Assembly (NCBI RefSeq): GCF_000350225.1
Contig: NW_005179070.1
Location: forward strand, 62,001-126,000
From: Chondrus crispus
Lineage: Eukaryota > Rhodophyta > Florideophyceae > Gigartinales > Gigartinaceae
Length of the DNA stretch: 64,000 bases
Reading direction: 5' to 3'
Position numbers and translations under genes: made by a program. Below, piece by piece: positions 56,243 through 64,000 of this stretch. How positions within the stretch are numbered: the stretch's first letter is position 1; every line of letters starts with the position of its first letter. The notes under the pieces were generated by a model. It worked only from the letters and a program-made list of their open reading frames with translations. It was not told where the DNA came from and searched no databases.

Positions 56243-58407
56243 GCTACACGGGGCAACCCATGCAGGACTACATTGATGCATTTGAAGAAATCTTCAACCG
56301 CCTCGCGGCAATGAAGAGTGAGGTAGCTGAAGACTTGCAGGTGGCAATGGTGCTTGCATCATTTGGTGACAAGAACAAGTCGTCCTTTGGTCATGTCCTT
56401 GCGGCATTGCAAACGATCCAAGAAAAGCTGGATTGGGAGACAGTCACGGCCAGCGTGCTTCAGGAATACGAAGAACAGCTCCTTCGTTCAGGAAGTTCGA
56501 AAGGAAAGAAGACTATGGATGAGGAACAAGCGCTCACAGCAGGAAGGGGAGCGCGTCATCACTTCCATCGTGGAAGTAAGTACTCACAGAGCAAACTTGA
56601 GAAGCGAAGCTGCTATGAATGCCGGAAGATCGGGCATTTAGCGAAAGACTGTCATCAGAAGAACAGTAGCAATCGTTTCGTGCGAAGGCAGGTGGCCTTT
56701 GCTGATGAGCTCTGCAGACAGTCGGAGACAGGCGTGGGACCCGCGCAGCAGGCAAGGCTTCTGATTGCCCGCAAAGAAGATGGAGGGCACGTTCAGAGGA
56801 GCGCACCTGACCTCCATGTCATAGAAAATGATGCAGGCTCAAAGGAAACTGGCTCTGTGGAAGTTAGAGCTCATGCAGAAGTTTCCACAGTAATCGACGC
56901 ACCCTGTCGACACTGTTCATCGCTAAAAATCTCCGCGCAAACAGCGAAGAAATTCAGCCCAAGAACGAACCCCGGAAACGACCAGCGAGATGTATTTCTT
57001 CTTGACTCGGGTGCATCAGACCACATGGTTCTGCGTAAGGACTTGCAGCGCGGATGTGAAAAGATCGCTCCTAGAGACATCGTATTGGGAGATGGAAAAA
57101 GGGTCTTTGCTACCCATCGCGGCTCATTGGTACTGAAGACGAGACTCAGTTTTGGAAATGATTACTATGAACGTTTAGTTGGCCTGGATGACGTTCTGTA
57201 TGTCCCTTCCTTGCATACAAATCTTATTTCCTGCTCAAAACTGTGTGACAATGGATATAGGGTTAACTTCGGCCGGTACATGTGCAATGGCATATTGGAT
57301 GGCACGATGCAGTTTCAAAGACGCAAATCTCAGGGAATCTACCAGATTATCGGACAACCGATCTCGCCAGGAATTCAGTCGGCTTCGGTTGCCACTTCGT
57401 ACTGGCCGCAGGAAAATGATGACGGTGATAACGATTCACCGGGTCTGGGTGGGGCACCTAGTTCCAGCTGCTATTCAGTTATGAAACGATGGCACGCACG
57501 TCTTGGACATGCCAACACAGAGAGCATCAAGAAGTTAATTCGATCGGATGCAGTCACCGGAATGAGCGCAAGGCCGAACCACAGCCGCCGAGGAGATTGC
57601 GACAGTTGTGTGAAAGGAAAACAGGCAAGGGAGACACTGAGAACGAACTATTCAAGGTCTCAAGAACCTGGTGCAGTGATACACACGGATGTGTGTGGCC
57701 TAATGTCTGTATCTTCCTTTTCTGGTTGCAATTATTACGTGTCATTCATTGATGAGTACACGGGATACATTAGCATTTTCCCAATCATGCGCAAGAGCGA
57801 TGTACTCGACAAGTTCAAGCTCTTTCACCCGTGGATGGAGCGTAAGTTCAAATGCACTTTGAAACGATTGCACAGTGATCGCGGAGGGGAGTACATTGCA
57901 CTACGATCTTACCTTGAAGATAAAGGTATCGAACACACCATGTCACCATCCTACTCCCCCAATCAGAACGGCATTGCCGAGCGGGCAAATCGCACAATCG
58001 CCGAGTGTGCGAGAACGATGTTAGAACATGCGGGGCTTCCGCGTACGTTCTGGGCAGAGGCGGTGGTCCACGCTTCCAAGATTCGGAATCATTTCCTCGC
58101 GCCGCAACAAAATGATGTCACATCCCTAGAGCTCATGACCGGTCAGAAACCAGATGTCAGTTACTTCCGAACTTTTGGATGCCTTGGTTGGCATCACATT
58201 CCGAAGGAACTACGCCGCAAAGTAGACTCCAAATCAGAGCTTGGAAATGTTGTGGGCTGTTTTGCGAACAGTCAATATAAGTTATGGATTCCAGCTCGTA
58301 ACTTTGCAGTACTTTCCAGGGACGTGACCATTGTCGAAGACACGTTCCCGGCTCGGGAATGGAAAGCCCATCCTGACAACCATGGTTTGCTATTCGATGG
58401 TGAATAA
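56218..58407 (+). CDS. copia gag C-part, protease and integrase
   Basis: 729-aa ORF. Residues 1-120 are the second half of gag (MSYTGQPMQDYIDAFEEIFN). The zinc knuckle is near residue 139 (CYECRKIGHLAKDC). The protease has LLDSGASDHMVL near 262. GAG-pre-integrase has RWHARLGHANTESIKKL and CDSCVKGKQ. The integrase core acids lie in VIHTDVCGL, SDRGGEY and GIAERANRT, followed by FWAEAVVHASKIRN and FRTFGCLGWHHIP. The frame ends in the linker before reverse transcriptase. Confidence 0.85.
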   Translation: MQSKLARMSYTGQPMQDYIDAFEEIFNRLAAMKSEVAEDLQVAMVLASFGDKNKSSFGHVLAALQTIQEKLDWETVTASVLQEYEEQLLRSGSSKGKKTMDEEQALTAGRGARHHFHRGSKYSQSKLEKRSCYECRKIGHLAKDCHQKNSSNRFVRRQVAFADELCRQSETGVGPAQQARLLIARKEDGGHVQRSAPDLHVIENDAGSKETGSVEVRAHAEVSTVIDAPCRHCSSLKISAQTAKKFSPRTNPGNDQRDVFLLDSGASDHMVLRKDLQRGCEKIAPRDIVLGDGKRVFATHRGSLVLKTRLSFGNDYYERLVGLDDVLYVPSLHTNLISCSKLCDNGYRVNFGRYMCNGILDGTMQFQRRKSQGIYQIIGQPISPGIQSASVATSYWPQENDDGDNDSPGLGGAPSSSCYSVMKRWHARLGHANTESIKKLIRSDAVTGMSARPNHSRRGDCDSCVKGKQARETLRTNYSRSQEPGAVIHTDVCGLMSVSSFSGCNYYVSFIDEYTGYISIFPIMRKSDVLDKFKLFHPWMERKFKCTLKRLHSDRGGEYIALRSYLEDKGIEHTMSPSYSPNQNGIAERANRTIAECARTMLEHAGLPRTFWAEAVVHASKIRNHFLAPQQNDVTSLELMTGQKPDVSYFRTFGCLGWHHIPKELRRKVDSKSELGNVVGCFANSQYKLWIPARNFAVLSRDVTIVEDTFPAREWKAHPDNHGLLFDGE

Positions 58408-58452
58408 GGGAAACGGAACACGTCACACGCGGCACCGCTACCTGCCAGTGAC

Positions 58453-58893
58453 ATGATGAAGAACCTCCTCAGCGGAAACGACAACGAACCCATCTCTCAG
58501 CCGCATATCGAAAAGGAAATTGTTACTCAGCCCGACGACGAGCAACGAGAACTCTTGACGTACTTCCCTCCTACTCCTGAAAGTACCACCGACGAACGTA
58601 ATACGCCACCTCATGAAGCTCATCATGATGCTCATGACACTCGGGAAAGTCGATATCCCAGGCGGGAACATCATCCTCCCTCCTACTACAAGCCGGGATC
58701 AGCAAATGTTGCCAAGACGTTCGCAACCCTGTCCAAGAGGCTTCCAAATCCATCAACTTTAGAGGAAGCACTAGCTCAGCCGGATGGGGAAGACTGGAAG
58801 GAAGCTATAGCCTCCGAAATGGAATCACTAGCGGAACACGGAACGTGGGAGGCTGTGTCGCGACCGAGAAGAGCCAAAGTACTGTCGACCAAG
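58453..58893 (+). CDS. copia linker and start of reverse transcriptase
   Basis: Open frame containing a hydrophilic linker and then the typical RT opening (LEEALAQPDGEDWKEAIASE, HGTWEAVSRP). It runs into the gypsy LTR at 58894; the ORF's last codons (to 58989) are gypsy sequence. Confidence 0.75.
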
Positions 58894-59564
58894 TGTAGCA
58901 TAGACACCCCCAGCGATAGGGGTATATGCACAGTTCGACCGAGACCCTTGTCGATCGGGAAGACGGGGGTGAAGCGGGACACCAGCTAACGGCACCGGGC
59001 AGCGGGCCCGGGTAGCGTGGTAGAGCGGGAACGGGGAGGACGCCGGTACGCGCGAGCGGTTCGCCGCCTCGACGCCCCGGCGCGGTACTGGGTAACGATC
59101 CAGTACCGACGGGCAGAGGCGGAGCCGGCTCGTGGGCGTACCGCGCGCGTCCTCAACCCGCGCTCGGTGCCGCTTCTAAGGTAATTAGCGAGCGTTACCT
59201 TAGAATAAGCGGGAAGTCGGAATTTGACGGTCGGTGGGTGACAAGTCCGTGCTTTTCCTCCTCCACCGCCGCCGGTCCCCTCCATATTTAATGTACATAA
59301 TCACCTATCATAGTAGTACAGTACCGATGTACTGTAGCGACGTACTGTAGTGGTCGGTCGACACTGTAATACTGTCAGCCATCGGGGCTGACAGTACACG
59401 TGGGTGCACGGTCTTCGGTCCCGCGCGTACACGTATACACGTGCGCCCCCTGTACTTGGGGGTACACGTGGTGGTACTGTAGAGCATCGAGCCCTACAGT
59501 AACCGATCCGATTCTGAGTTGATCTAATCTAAAATAAAGCCCAAAGGGGGGGGGTTATACTACA
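58894..59564 (-). repeat. 3' LTR of the second gypsy element
   Basis: 671 bp; on the minus strand it begins TGTAGTATAACCCC and ends TCTATGCTACA. It keeps the hairpins of the first element's LTR with altered stems and loops (for example ACTGTCAGCC paired with GGCTGACAGT) and the TTAAATATGGAG block. Confidence 0.9.
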
Positions 59565-59565
59565 C

Positions 59566-59599
59566 GGCCCCCCCCTTAAGCGGGGACGTCCGCGTCCAC
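59566..59599 (-). repeat. terminal polypurine-tract copy, second gypsy element
   Basis: Next to the LTR. On the minus strand it reads GTGGACGCGGACGTCC followed by CGCTTAAG and a G-run. It matches 61597-61629. Confidence 0.85.
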
Positions 59600-59618
59600 G
59601 GGTTGTAGAGCTAGAGAA

Positions 59619-60119
59619 ATGTCCGACCGCGCTATCGGTACGATCGCCTCCGTTCCCTCTAACAACTCCGCCCCCCGGTCAGTGTTCTCCGTTTCTCCGT
59701 TCGCGTTCATTTGCGCGCGTGCCGACGGCTCGTCCCTTTTCTTAGCCTGCGTTGACCCCCTCTGCCCTTCCCGCGTGACGTTGTGCGCGTCCGTGGGCCT
59801 TTCCTTCGTCAGAGTTTTCTCTCCCCCTTTTCTTTCAGCGACGTGCGGTGTGACAGAGGTGAGGGCGGTGACGTGCGGCGTGCTGACCAATTGTATCGCT
59901 CCCTCTTGGCGGCCGGAGGCGCGGGAGAGCGGGGTTTGTCTGATCTGTTGGCGTGTGCGTAGTCATTCGCTACCCTTCTCCTTGCCGCTCGCCGTCGAGG
60001 CGAGAGCGCGAAGACGCGAAGTCCGTTTTCTATCTGGCGTACCTCGCCTTCGTGGCGGGCGCGCCGGCGCCTGTGCCTCGGGCGGTGGCGGTCGGTACCG
60101 CCCCCCGTCGTACAGTTGA
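59619..60119 (+). CDS. antisense ORF in the second gypsy element, unknown
   Basis: 166-aa ORF opposite to pol, starting 55 bp from the 3' LTR, the same relative place and direction as the antisense ORF at 50698-51780 in the first element. The first 120 residues are serine/cysteine-rich with hydrophobic stretches (ALTC-free, e.g. SLFLACVDPLCPS); the last 45 run into the hairpin minisatellite. No family is recognised and it may not be coding. Confidence 0.3.
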   Translation: MSDRAIGTIASVPSNNSAPRSVFSVSPFAFICARADGSSLFLACVDPLCPSRVTLCASVGLSFVRVFSPPFLSATCGVTEVRAVTCGVLTNCIAPSWRPEARESGVCLICWRVRSHSLPFSLPLAVEARARRREVRFLSGVPRLRGGRAGACASGGGGRYRPPSYS

Positions 60120-61110
60120 CTTGCCGGCCCTCGCCGTCCGTGGCGAGGGCGCGGCGCGCGGCGAAGCGCGACGACGATCTTTATCCTTGTCGGCCCTCGC
60201 CACTGATGGTGAGGGCGCGGCGTGCACCGCCGCGCGACGCATGCAATTCTTCTTGGCCCCCTCGCCGTCGGCGGCGAGGGCTTTTAGGGCAGCGCGGTTG
60301 CCTGTCATTCCCGTCGCGTGGAGTATCGGGCCCGCGGCCCCACTCCGCGCTGCGGTGCGGCGGAAAGTCCGCGTCGAAGCGCCTGGGCCTCGCAAGCTCG
60401 GCCCGCGGCGCTCCCTGAGGACTTTTTCCGGCGCTTCTCGCGCTCCGGTTCCACCGAGGCAAGGTCCCACGCGGGTGTCATCCTCGTCCCCCCCAGGCAA
60501 TCGGGGCGAGGGCAGAGCGCGCGGTATTCTCCTTATCAACGCGCCCATCGCCATCGAGGCGCGGGCGCAGGACGCACTGAAGCTCGTATTGTCCTTGGGA
60601 CCCCTTGCCATCGGTGACGAGGGCCCAACGTCCGACGAACGTTCTTATCCTCGGCGTCCCTCGTCATTCGGGGCGAGGGCGCGCGACGCGGTCGTTCTTC
60701 TTGATGCCTCTCGCCGTCGGTGGCGAGGGCAGGGCGTGCAGTAGTCGTCTTCTTTCGCGCCCCTCGCCGTCCGGAGGCGGGGGCGCGAGCGCGCGGGCGG
60801 TGGTCTTTCACTTGGCGTCCCTCTCCATCTGAGGCGAGGGCGCGGCGCGCTGGTACAGCACGAGGAATTCATCCTCTCGCGCGGCGCCTGTCCTTATCTT
60901 TCGCGCCCCTCGCATTCCGGGCGGTGGGGGCGCGAGCGCGTGGCATTCGTCTCCTTCAGCGCGCCGCCTCGCCACCGGGGCGAGGACTCAGACGCACGGC
61001 GTCAGTTCTCTCCTTCAGCGCGCCCCTCGCCACCGCGGCAAGGGCGCAGACGCACGGCGTCCGTTCTCTCCTTAGCGTCCTTGGCGTCGTGGCGAAGGCG
61101 CCGGAGCGCG
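59980..61110 (+). repeat. hairpin minisatellite, about 12-14 degenerate units
   Basis: Units of roughly 55-85 bp, most containing an inverted pair CCCTCGCC ... GGCGAGGGC separated by 5-8 bp, followed by a CGCGGCGCG-like block and a T-rich spacer such as CTTCTTTCGCGC. Each unit can fold into a short GC-rich hairpin. Confidence 0.85.
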
Positions 61111-61596
61111 GCTCCGATGCCCACGCGCGGGGTGCGGGGAAAAAGGTCGGTGGAAAGCTCGAGGCCGTGTCTTTGTCGGAGTCTTCCCAATTCTCAGCCG
61201 GTGGGCCCCGCAGCGGGACGTCGCCCGCCACGCTCGGCTTTGGTGGGGTGCCTTCTCCGGTCATCCCATTTGCGGGGGAGGGTACCCATTTCCCACACGG
61301 AATGCGCCGTGAATTGGGACTTTTTCTTGTAATACACGTGTGCTGCGACCTTTTTCCGTTCGCGGCGCAATCAGAAAATCATCCCAAAAATTGTCGTAAT
61401 TTCCCGCGAAAACAATTTCTGCCAAAAAATCAGAGCACGGTTCCTGATTGGTGCGCTGTCGTCTGAGGAAGAAATCTTCCCAAAATTAAATCATGGCATG
61501 CGCCGTGATTAGCGACAAAATGTTCTAATTCCAGGAGCAGACTCTTAAGTTGAAGCGAGCACGTCGATATGCCCTTATCCGTAACGGAGCGGTTCC

Positions 61597-61629
61597 GGCC
61601 CCCCCTTAAGCGTGAACGTCCGCGTTCAC
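61597..61629 (-). repeat. internal polypurine-tract copy at the pol stop, second gypsy element
   Basis: 33 bp on the minus strand beginning GTGAACGCGGACGTTCAC and ending in a G-run. It contains the pol stop. It is nearly identical to 47263-47296 in the first element. Confidence 0.88.
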
Positions 61630-64000
61630 GTCTGGGGAGAGGCTTCCGCCGGTGCGCCTCTGGAGGGGTTGGGCGTAACGAGAGACCAACTCCTCCGGGA
61701 CGTGAGTCCGCGCAGTCCGAGTGAGCGCGTCGTAATCCGCCCACTTGATGAGGAACTCCGTAGTTCCGTCTTCCATGACTCGATGTCTCAGTAGCCGTTC
61801 AACGGCATACTGCGTTCCCGCGGTGACCTTATCGGCGAGGTCCCGCGGGGTCGTCGTACTTGCTCGTGGCGCGTCTATCGGAGACGGCGCGTACACGCAG
61901 CGGTCGGCGGAGACTCGCTCGGTGACCCCATCACGATCGATGGTGATGGTTCGGCGGTCATTGGCGAGCACGGGATAGGGTCCGACAGCGGGCGAGGCGA
62001 GCTTGTTCGATTTCTTTGCCCCATCGGTGGGGTTGAGATATACGTATTCCCCGGGACGGAGCCGGGAATTAATACGTCGTATGCGCTTATCGAAGTCGCG
62101 CTTGTAGCGAGCCTGCGTCCGATGCAGGCTCCCGTAGGCCTTTTGGATAGTCGAGTCCAAGGTCTTGAGGAACTCGGCACGTTGGTTCCCCCTATCGGAA
62201 GGAGGCGCGTCGCCGTCCGCCCGTCGGAGACAGAACTCCAGCGGTGGCCTGCTGAGCACGAGCTCAAACGGCGTAGTGCGTGTGGTTCGATGTACGTGGG
62301 AGTTGTACGCATACGTAAGCGGCCCCACGTACACATCCCAGTCGTCCTGGTGTTCACCCACGTAGTTCGTCAGCATCGAGGCAATTGTTCGGTTATATCG
62401 CTCGACTTGCCCGTTCGTCTGGGGATGGTACGCCAAAGAGTACAAATTCGTTATCCCCAGAACGCGGCACGTGCTGTGGAAGAACTTGGCATTAAACTGA
62501 GGGCCGTTGTCCGAAAGCAACGTGCGAGGGACGCCATACTTGAACACCCACGAGTCGCAGAACGCAACTGCGACCGTGTACGCTGTTATCGTGCGGAGCG
62601 CAACGACTTGCGTCAGCTTACTGAAGCGGTCCGTTATCACGAGCAGGAATTGTTTTCCTGTCTTCGTCTTCGGGAGCGGCCCCAAGATGTCGATCGCGAG
62701 GCTCTCAAGGGGCCTCGTAGCTGGAAACAATCTCAATCGGTTGAGATGTTTCCTCAGCTTGACCTGCTTCATCGCGCAGGTTCGACACCCTCGCACCGTG
62801 GCTGCGACGTCTGCAGCCAGGTGGGGCCAGTAGTACTCGCGTCGAAGTGCGTAGTACATACGGTTGTGGTCCGGGTGCCCCGCGATGGCCGGATTGTGGC
62901 ACAAGCGAAGGAGCCTGGCGCGAAGCGTCCGAGGTACCACCACCTGAACGATATCAGGGTCGAAGGGGTGTCTCCGTTTGAGCACCCCTTGGTGGTCCTC
63001 GAAGAACGCGGAGTCCCGGGACTCTGACTGTCGTGCCAAAACGGTTTGGCAGAAGTCATCCACGCGTTGCTCCTCGGCTATCTCCTCTATCGTAAGAGGG
63101 GCCGGAAGGTCGTCCTGCGGTGGGGCGACCGGGGAGTCGAGCGCGCCAGCCTCGGGGTCTTCGGTGCGCTGGATGTCGGCGGCGTCGAACTCGTCGTTCT
63201 CCTCCCAAAACGAATTGGGTCCTTGGAGAGCGGGGGCTTCGTCGTCGCCTCGCGGTTCGTCGCGCATCCGTACGCGCGACCTTGTTCGGGCTTCGGCTTG
63301 GTTCCGTGTCGTTACGAAGATATGGACGGCCTGATGATCACAACTCGCGGTACAAGAGTGGTCCGCGAGCTCGTTCGATACGTCTCGAACTGTCGTGCTC
63401 CCGTCGAAAGTGGGGATGTCGTCATCCACCTCGACGGTGGGGCGAGGGTCATTGGCGACCTTCGGCGACACGAGTCGTGACAGGGCATCGGGCACCTGAT
63501 GCACGCGTCCGGGGCGGTACTGAATGGTGAAATCGTATTCAGCCAGACGTAGCCGCCACCGGGTGAGTCTTGCGGAACTCTCGGTGAGGGACATGAGCCA
63601 TCGGAGGGCGTCATGGTCCGTCCGTACGGTGAACTTTGTGCCTTCTACGTACGGCCGTAGTGTGCGGACGGCCCACACTACGGCGAAGCACTCGCGTTTG
63701 GTAGCGCTGTAGTTGCGCTCACTATCGGACAGTGAGTACGACCAATACCCCACGGGGCGCCAGTCGTTCGGCTCTTCGTGCTCCTGAAGTAAGGTGCAGC
63801 CGAGTTGGTAGGCACTCGCGTCGGTGTCTATCATGTACGGACGACCGTGCCGGGGCAACGCGAGGATCGGCGGAGCGATCATGCACTTCTTAAGGTTCTT
63901 GAACGCCTGAAGTTGCAGCTCCGTGGGGTTATAGAAATCGGGATCCGAATCCTTGCGCGTCATGTCGGTCAGAGGACGCGCAATCTTTGCGAACCCCTTA
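61606..64000 (-). CDS. gypsy pol, C-terminal two-fifths, partial
   Basis: Open minus-strand frame of about 798 codons that continues past the window edge. It starts within the end of the reverse transcriptase (KGFAKIARPLTD). RNase H follows (IDTDASAYQLGC), then the integrase zinc-binding region (HPDHNRMYYALRREYYW, CRTC), the core (AIDILGPLP, SDNGPQFN, GQVERYNRT), and a chromodomain at the end (AVERLLRHRVMEDG, FLIKWADYD). It aligns residue for residue with the pol at 42703-47286 over almost its whole length. Confidence 0.93.
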   Translation of the reverse strand, partial: KGFAKIARPLTDMTRKDSDPDFYNPTELQLQAFKNLKKCMIAPPILALPRHGRPYMIDTDASAYQLGCTLLQEHEEPNDWRPVGYWSYSLSDSERNYSATKRECFAVVWAVRTLRPYVEGTKFTVRTDHDALRWLMSLTESSARLTRWRLRLAEYDFTIQYRPGRVHQVPDALSRLVSPKVANDPRPTVEVDDDIPTFDGSTTVRDVSNELADHSCTASCDHQAVHIFVTTRNQAEARTRSRVRMRDEPRGDDEAPALQGPNSFWEENDEFDAADIQRTEDPEAGALDSPVAPPQDDLPAPLTIEEIAEEQRVDDFCQTVLARQSESRDSAFFEDHQGVLKRRHPFDPDIVQVVVPRTLRARLLRLCHNPAIAGHPDHNRMYYALRREYYWPHLAADVAATVRGCRTCAMKQVKLRKHLNRLRLFPATRPLESLAIDILGPLPKTKTGKQFLLVITDRFSKLTQVVALRTITAYTVAVAFCDSWVFKYGVPRTLLSDNGPQFNAKFFHSTCRVLGITNLYSLAYHPQTNGQVERYNRTIASMLTNYVGEHQDDWDVYVGPLTYAYNSHVHRTTRTTPFELVLSRPPLEFCLRRADGDAPPSDRGNQRAEFLKTLDSTIQKAYGSLHRTQARYKRDFDKRIRRINSRLRPGEYVYLNPTDGAKKSNKLASPAVGPYPVLANDRRTITIDRDGVTERVSADRCVYAPSPIDAPRASTTTPRDLADKVTAGTQYAVERLLRHRVMEDGTTEFLIKWADYDALTRTARTHVPEELVSRYAQPLQRRTGGSLSPDVNADVHA

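Larger units (their letters stand above)
55590..58893 (+). mobile_element. Ty1/copia element, interrupted by the second gypsy element
   Basis: Plus-strand element. GGTTATGGGCCCAG at 55716-55729 matches the well-known copia-type primer-binding site, so the 5' LTR ends at about 55715. Its start is unclear; TGTTGA at 55590 is one candidate. Parts are gag from about 55.8 kb with a zinc knuckle (CYECRKIGHLAKDC), protease (LLDSGASDHMV), integrase, and the beginning of reverse transcriptase. At 58893/58894 a minus-strand gypsy LTR begins inside the RT region. The remainder lies beyond that element, off the window. About two breaks besides the insertion. Confidence 0.85.
59600..61596 (+). other. extra segment of the second gypsy element
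   Basis: 2.0 kb between the duplicated polypurine tracts. Antisense to pol (plus strand) there are ORFs of 166 codons (59619-60119) and 263 codons (59953-60744), but most of the second is produced by the minisatellite at 59980-61110. I see no resemblance to the two antisense ORFs of the first element beyond the tract itself. Confidence 0.7.
58894..64000 (-). mobile_element. second Ty3/gypsy chromovirus, same family, cut by the window edge
   Basis: Minus-strand element nested in a copia element. It shows the 3' LTR (58894-59564), a 2.0-kb extra segment between two polypurine-tract copies (59566-59599 and 61597-61629), and the RT-RNase H-integrase-chromodomain part of pol (61606 to the window end). 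The visible pol frame is open. Pol is closely similar to that of 42703-47286, while the LTRs are much more diverged from the first element's, so the two are separate, older-diverged members of one family. The 5' half and target duplication lie off the window. Confidence 0.92.

Noticed and set aside
62122-63027. 301-aa plus-strand ORF opposite the second gypsy pol
   Set aside because: The same antisense openness occurs over the first element's pol (46276-46779); it follows from GC-rich codon use of the integrase region.

Overview
The window is repeat-dense nuclear DNA of a eukaryote. It holds LTR retrotransposons of two families, a Mutator-like element, a PIF/Harbinger element, and only a few fragments that look like ordinary host genes. 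Long intronless ORFs, Sel1-repeat proteins, frequent TACTGTA/TACAGTA hairpins and very heavy LTR-element nesting suggest a compact, repeat-rich algal genome. A florideophyte red alga of the Chondrus type is my best guess, but this is inference and no host marker gene here proves it. One 100-N assembly gap lies at 19449-19548.

Layout, left to right. 1 to about 5.7 kb: the 5' and central part of a Ty1/copia element on the minus strand, cut by the window edge. 5947-13700: a complete-looking Mutator-like DNA transposon (MULE) with inverted repeats of about 1.5 kb, a Ulp1-like (C48) protease gene and a degraded MURA-type transposase gene; it sits in a Sel1-repeat gene whose remnant is 13701-14301. 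14756-19366: a small copia element with 99-bp LTRs and a 5-bp target duplication. 19549-26247: two copia units in tandem sharing one LTR; the second unit (19943-26247) looks whole. 27002-27775: a second Sel1-repeat gene. 28.5-29.25 kb: a retroelement-derived fragment. 29875-31716: an unknown 613-aa membrane protein, the best candidate for a normal host gene. 31.7-35.9 kb: noncoding sequence with simple repeats.

35894-53010: a PIF/Harbinger transposon (matching ends, 3-bp TGA target duplication) whose transposase gene is split by a 13.3-kb Ty3/gypsy chromovirus (39215-52472, 5-bp duplication GTGCA). 53.0-55.6 kb: nothing recognised. About 55.6-58.9 kb: a copia element interrupted by a second gypsy element of the same family (58894 to beyond 64000, minus strand).

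The most unusual structure is in the two gypsy elements. Each has its polypurine-tract region twice, once at the pol stop and once just before the 3' LTR. Between the two copies lies a different extra segment: 4.4 kb with long antisense ORFs in the first, 2.0 kb with a hairpin minisatellite in the second. This looks like a variable cargo site. The second most notable item is the MULE carrying a Ulp1-type protease with all catalytic residues visible, and with inverted repeats that have spread into the 3' end of its own transposase gene.
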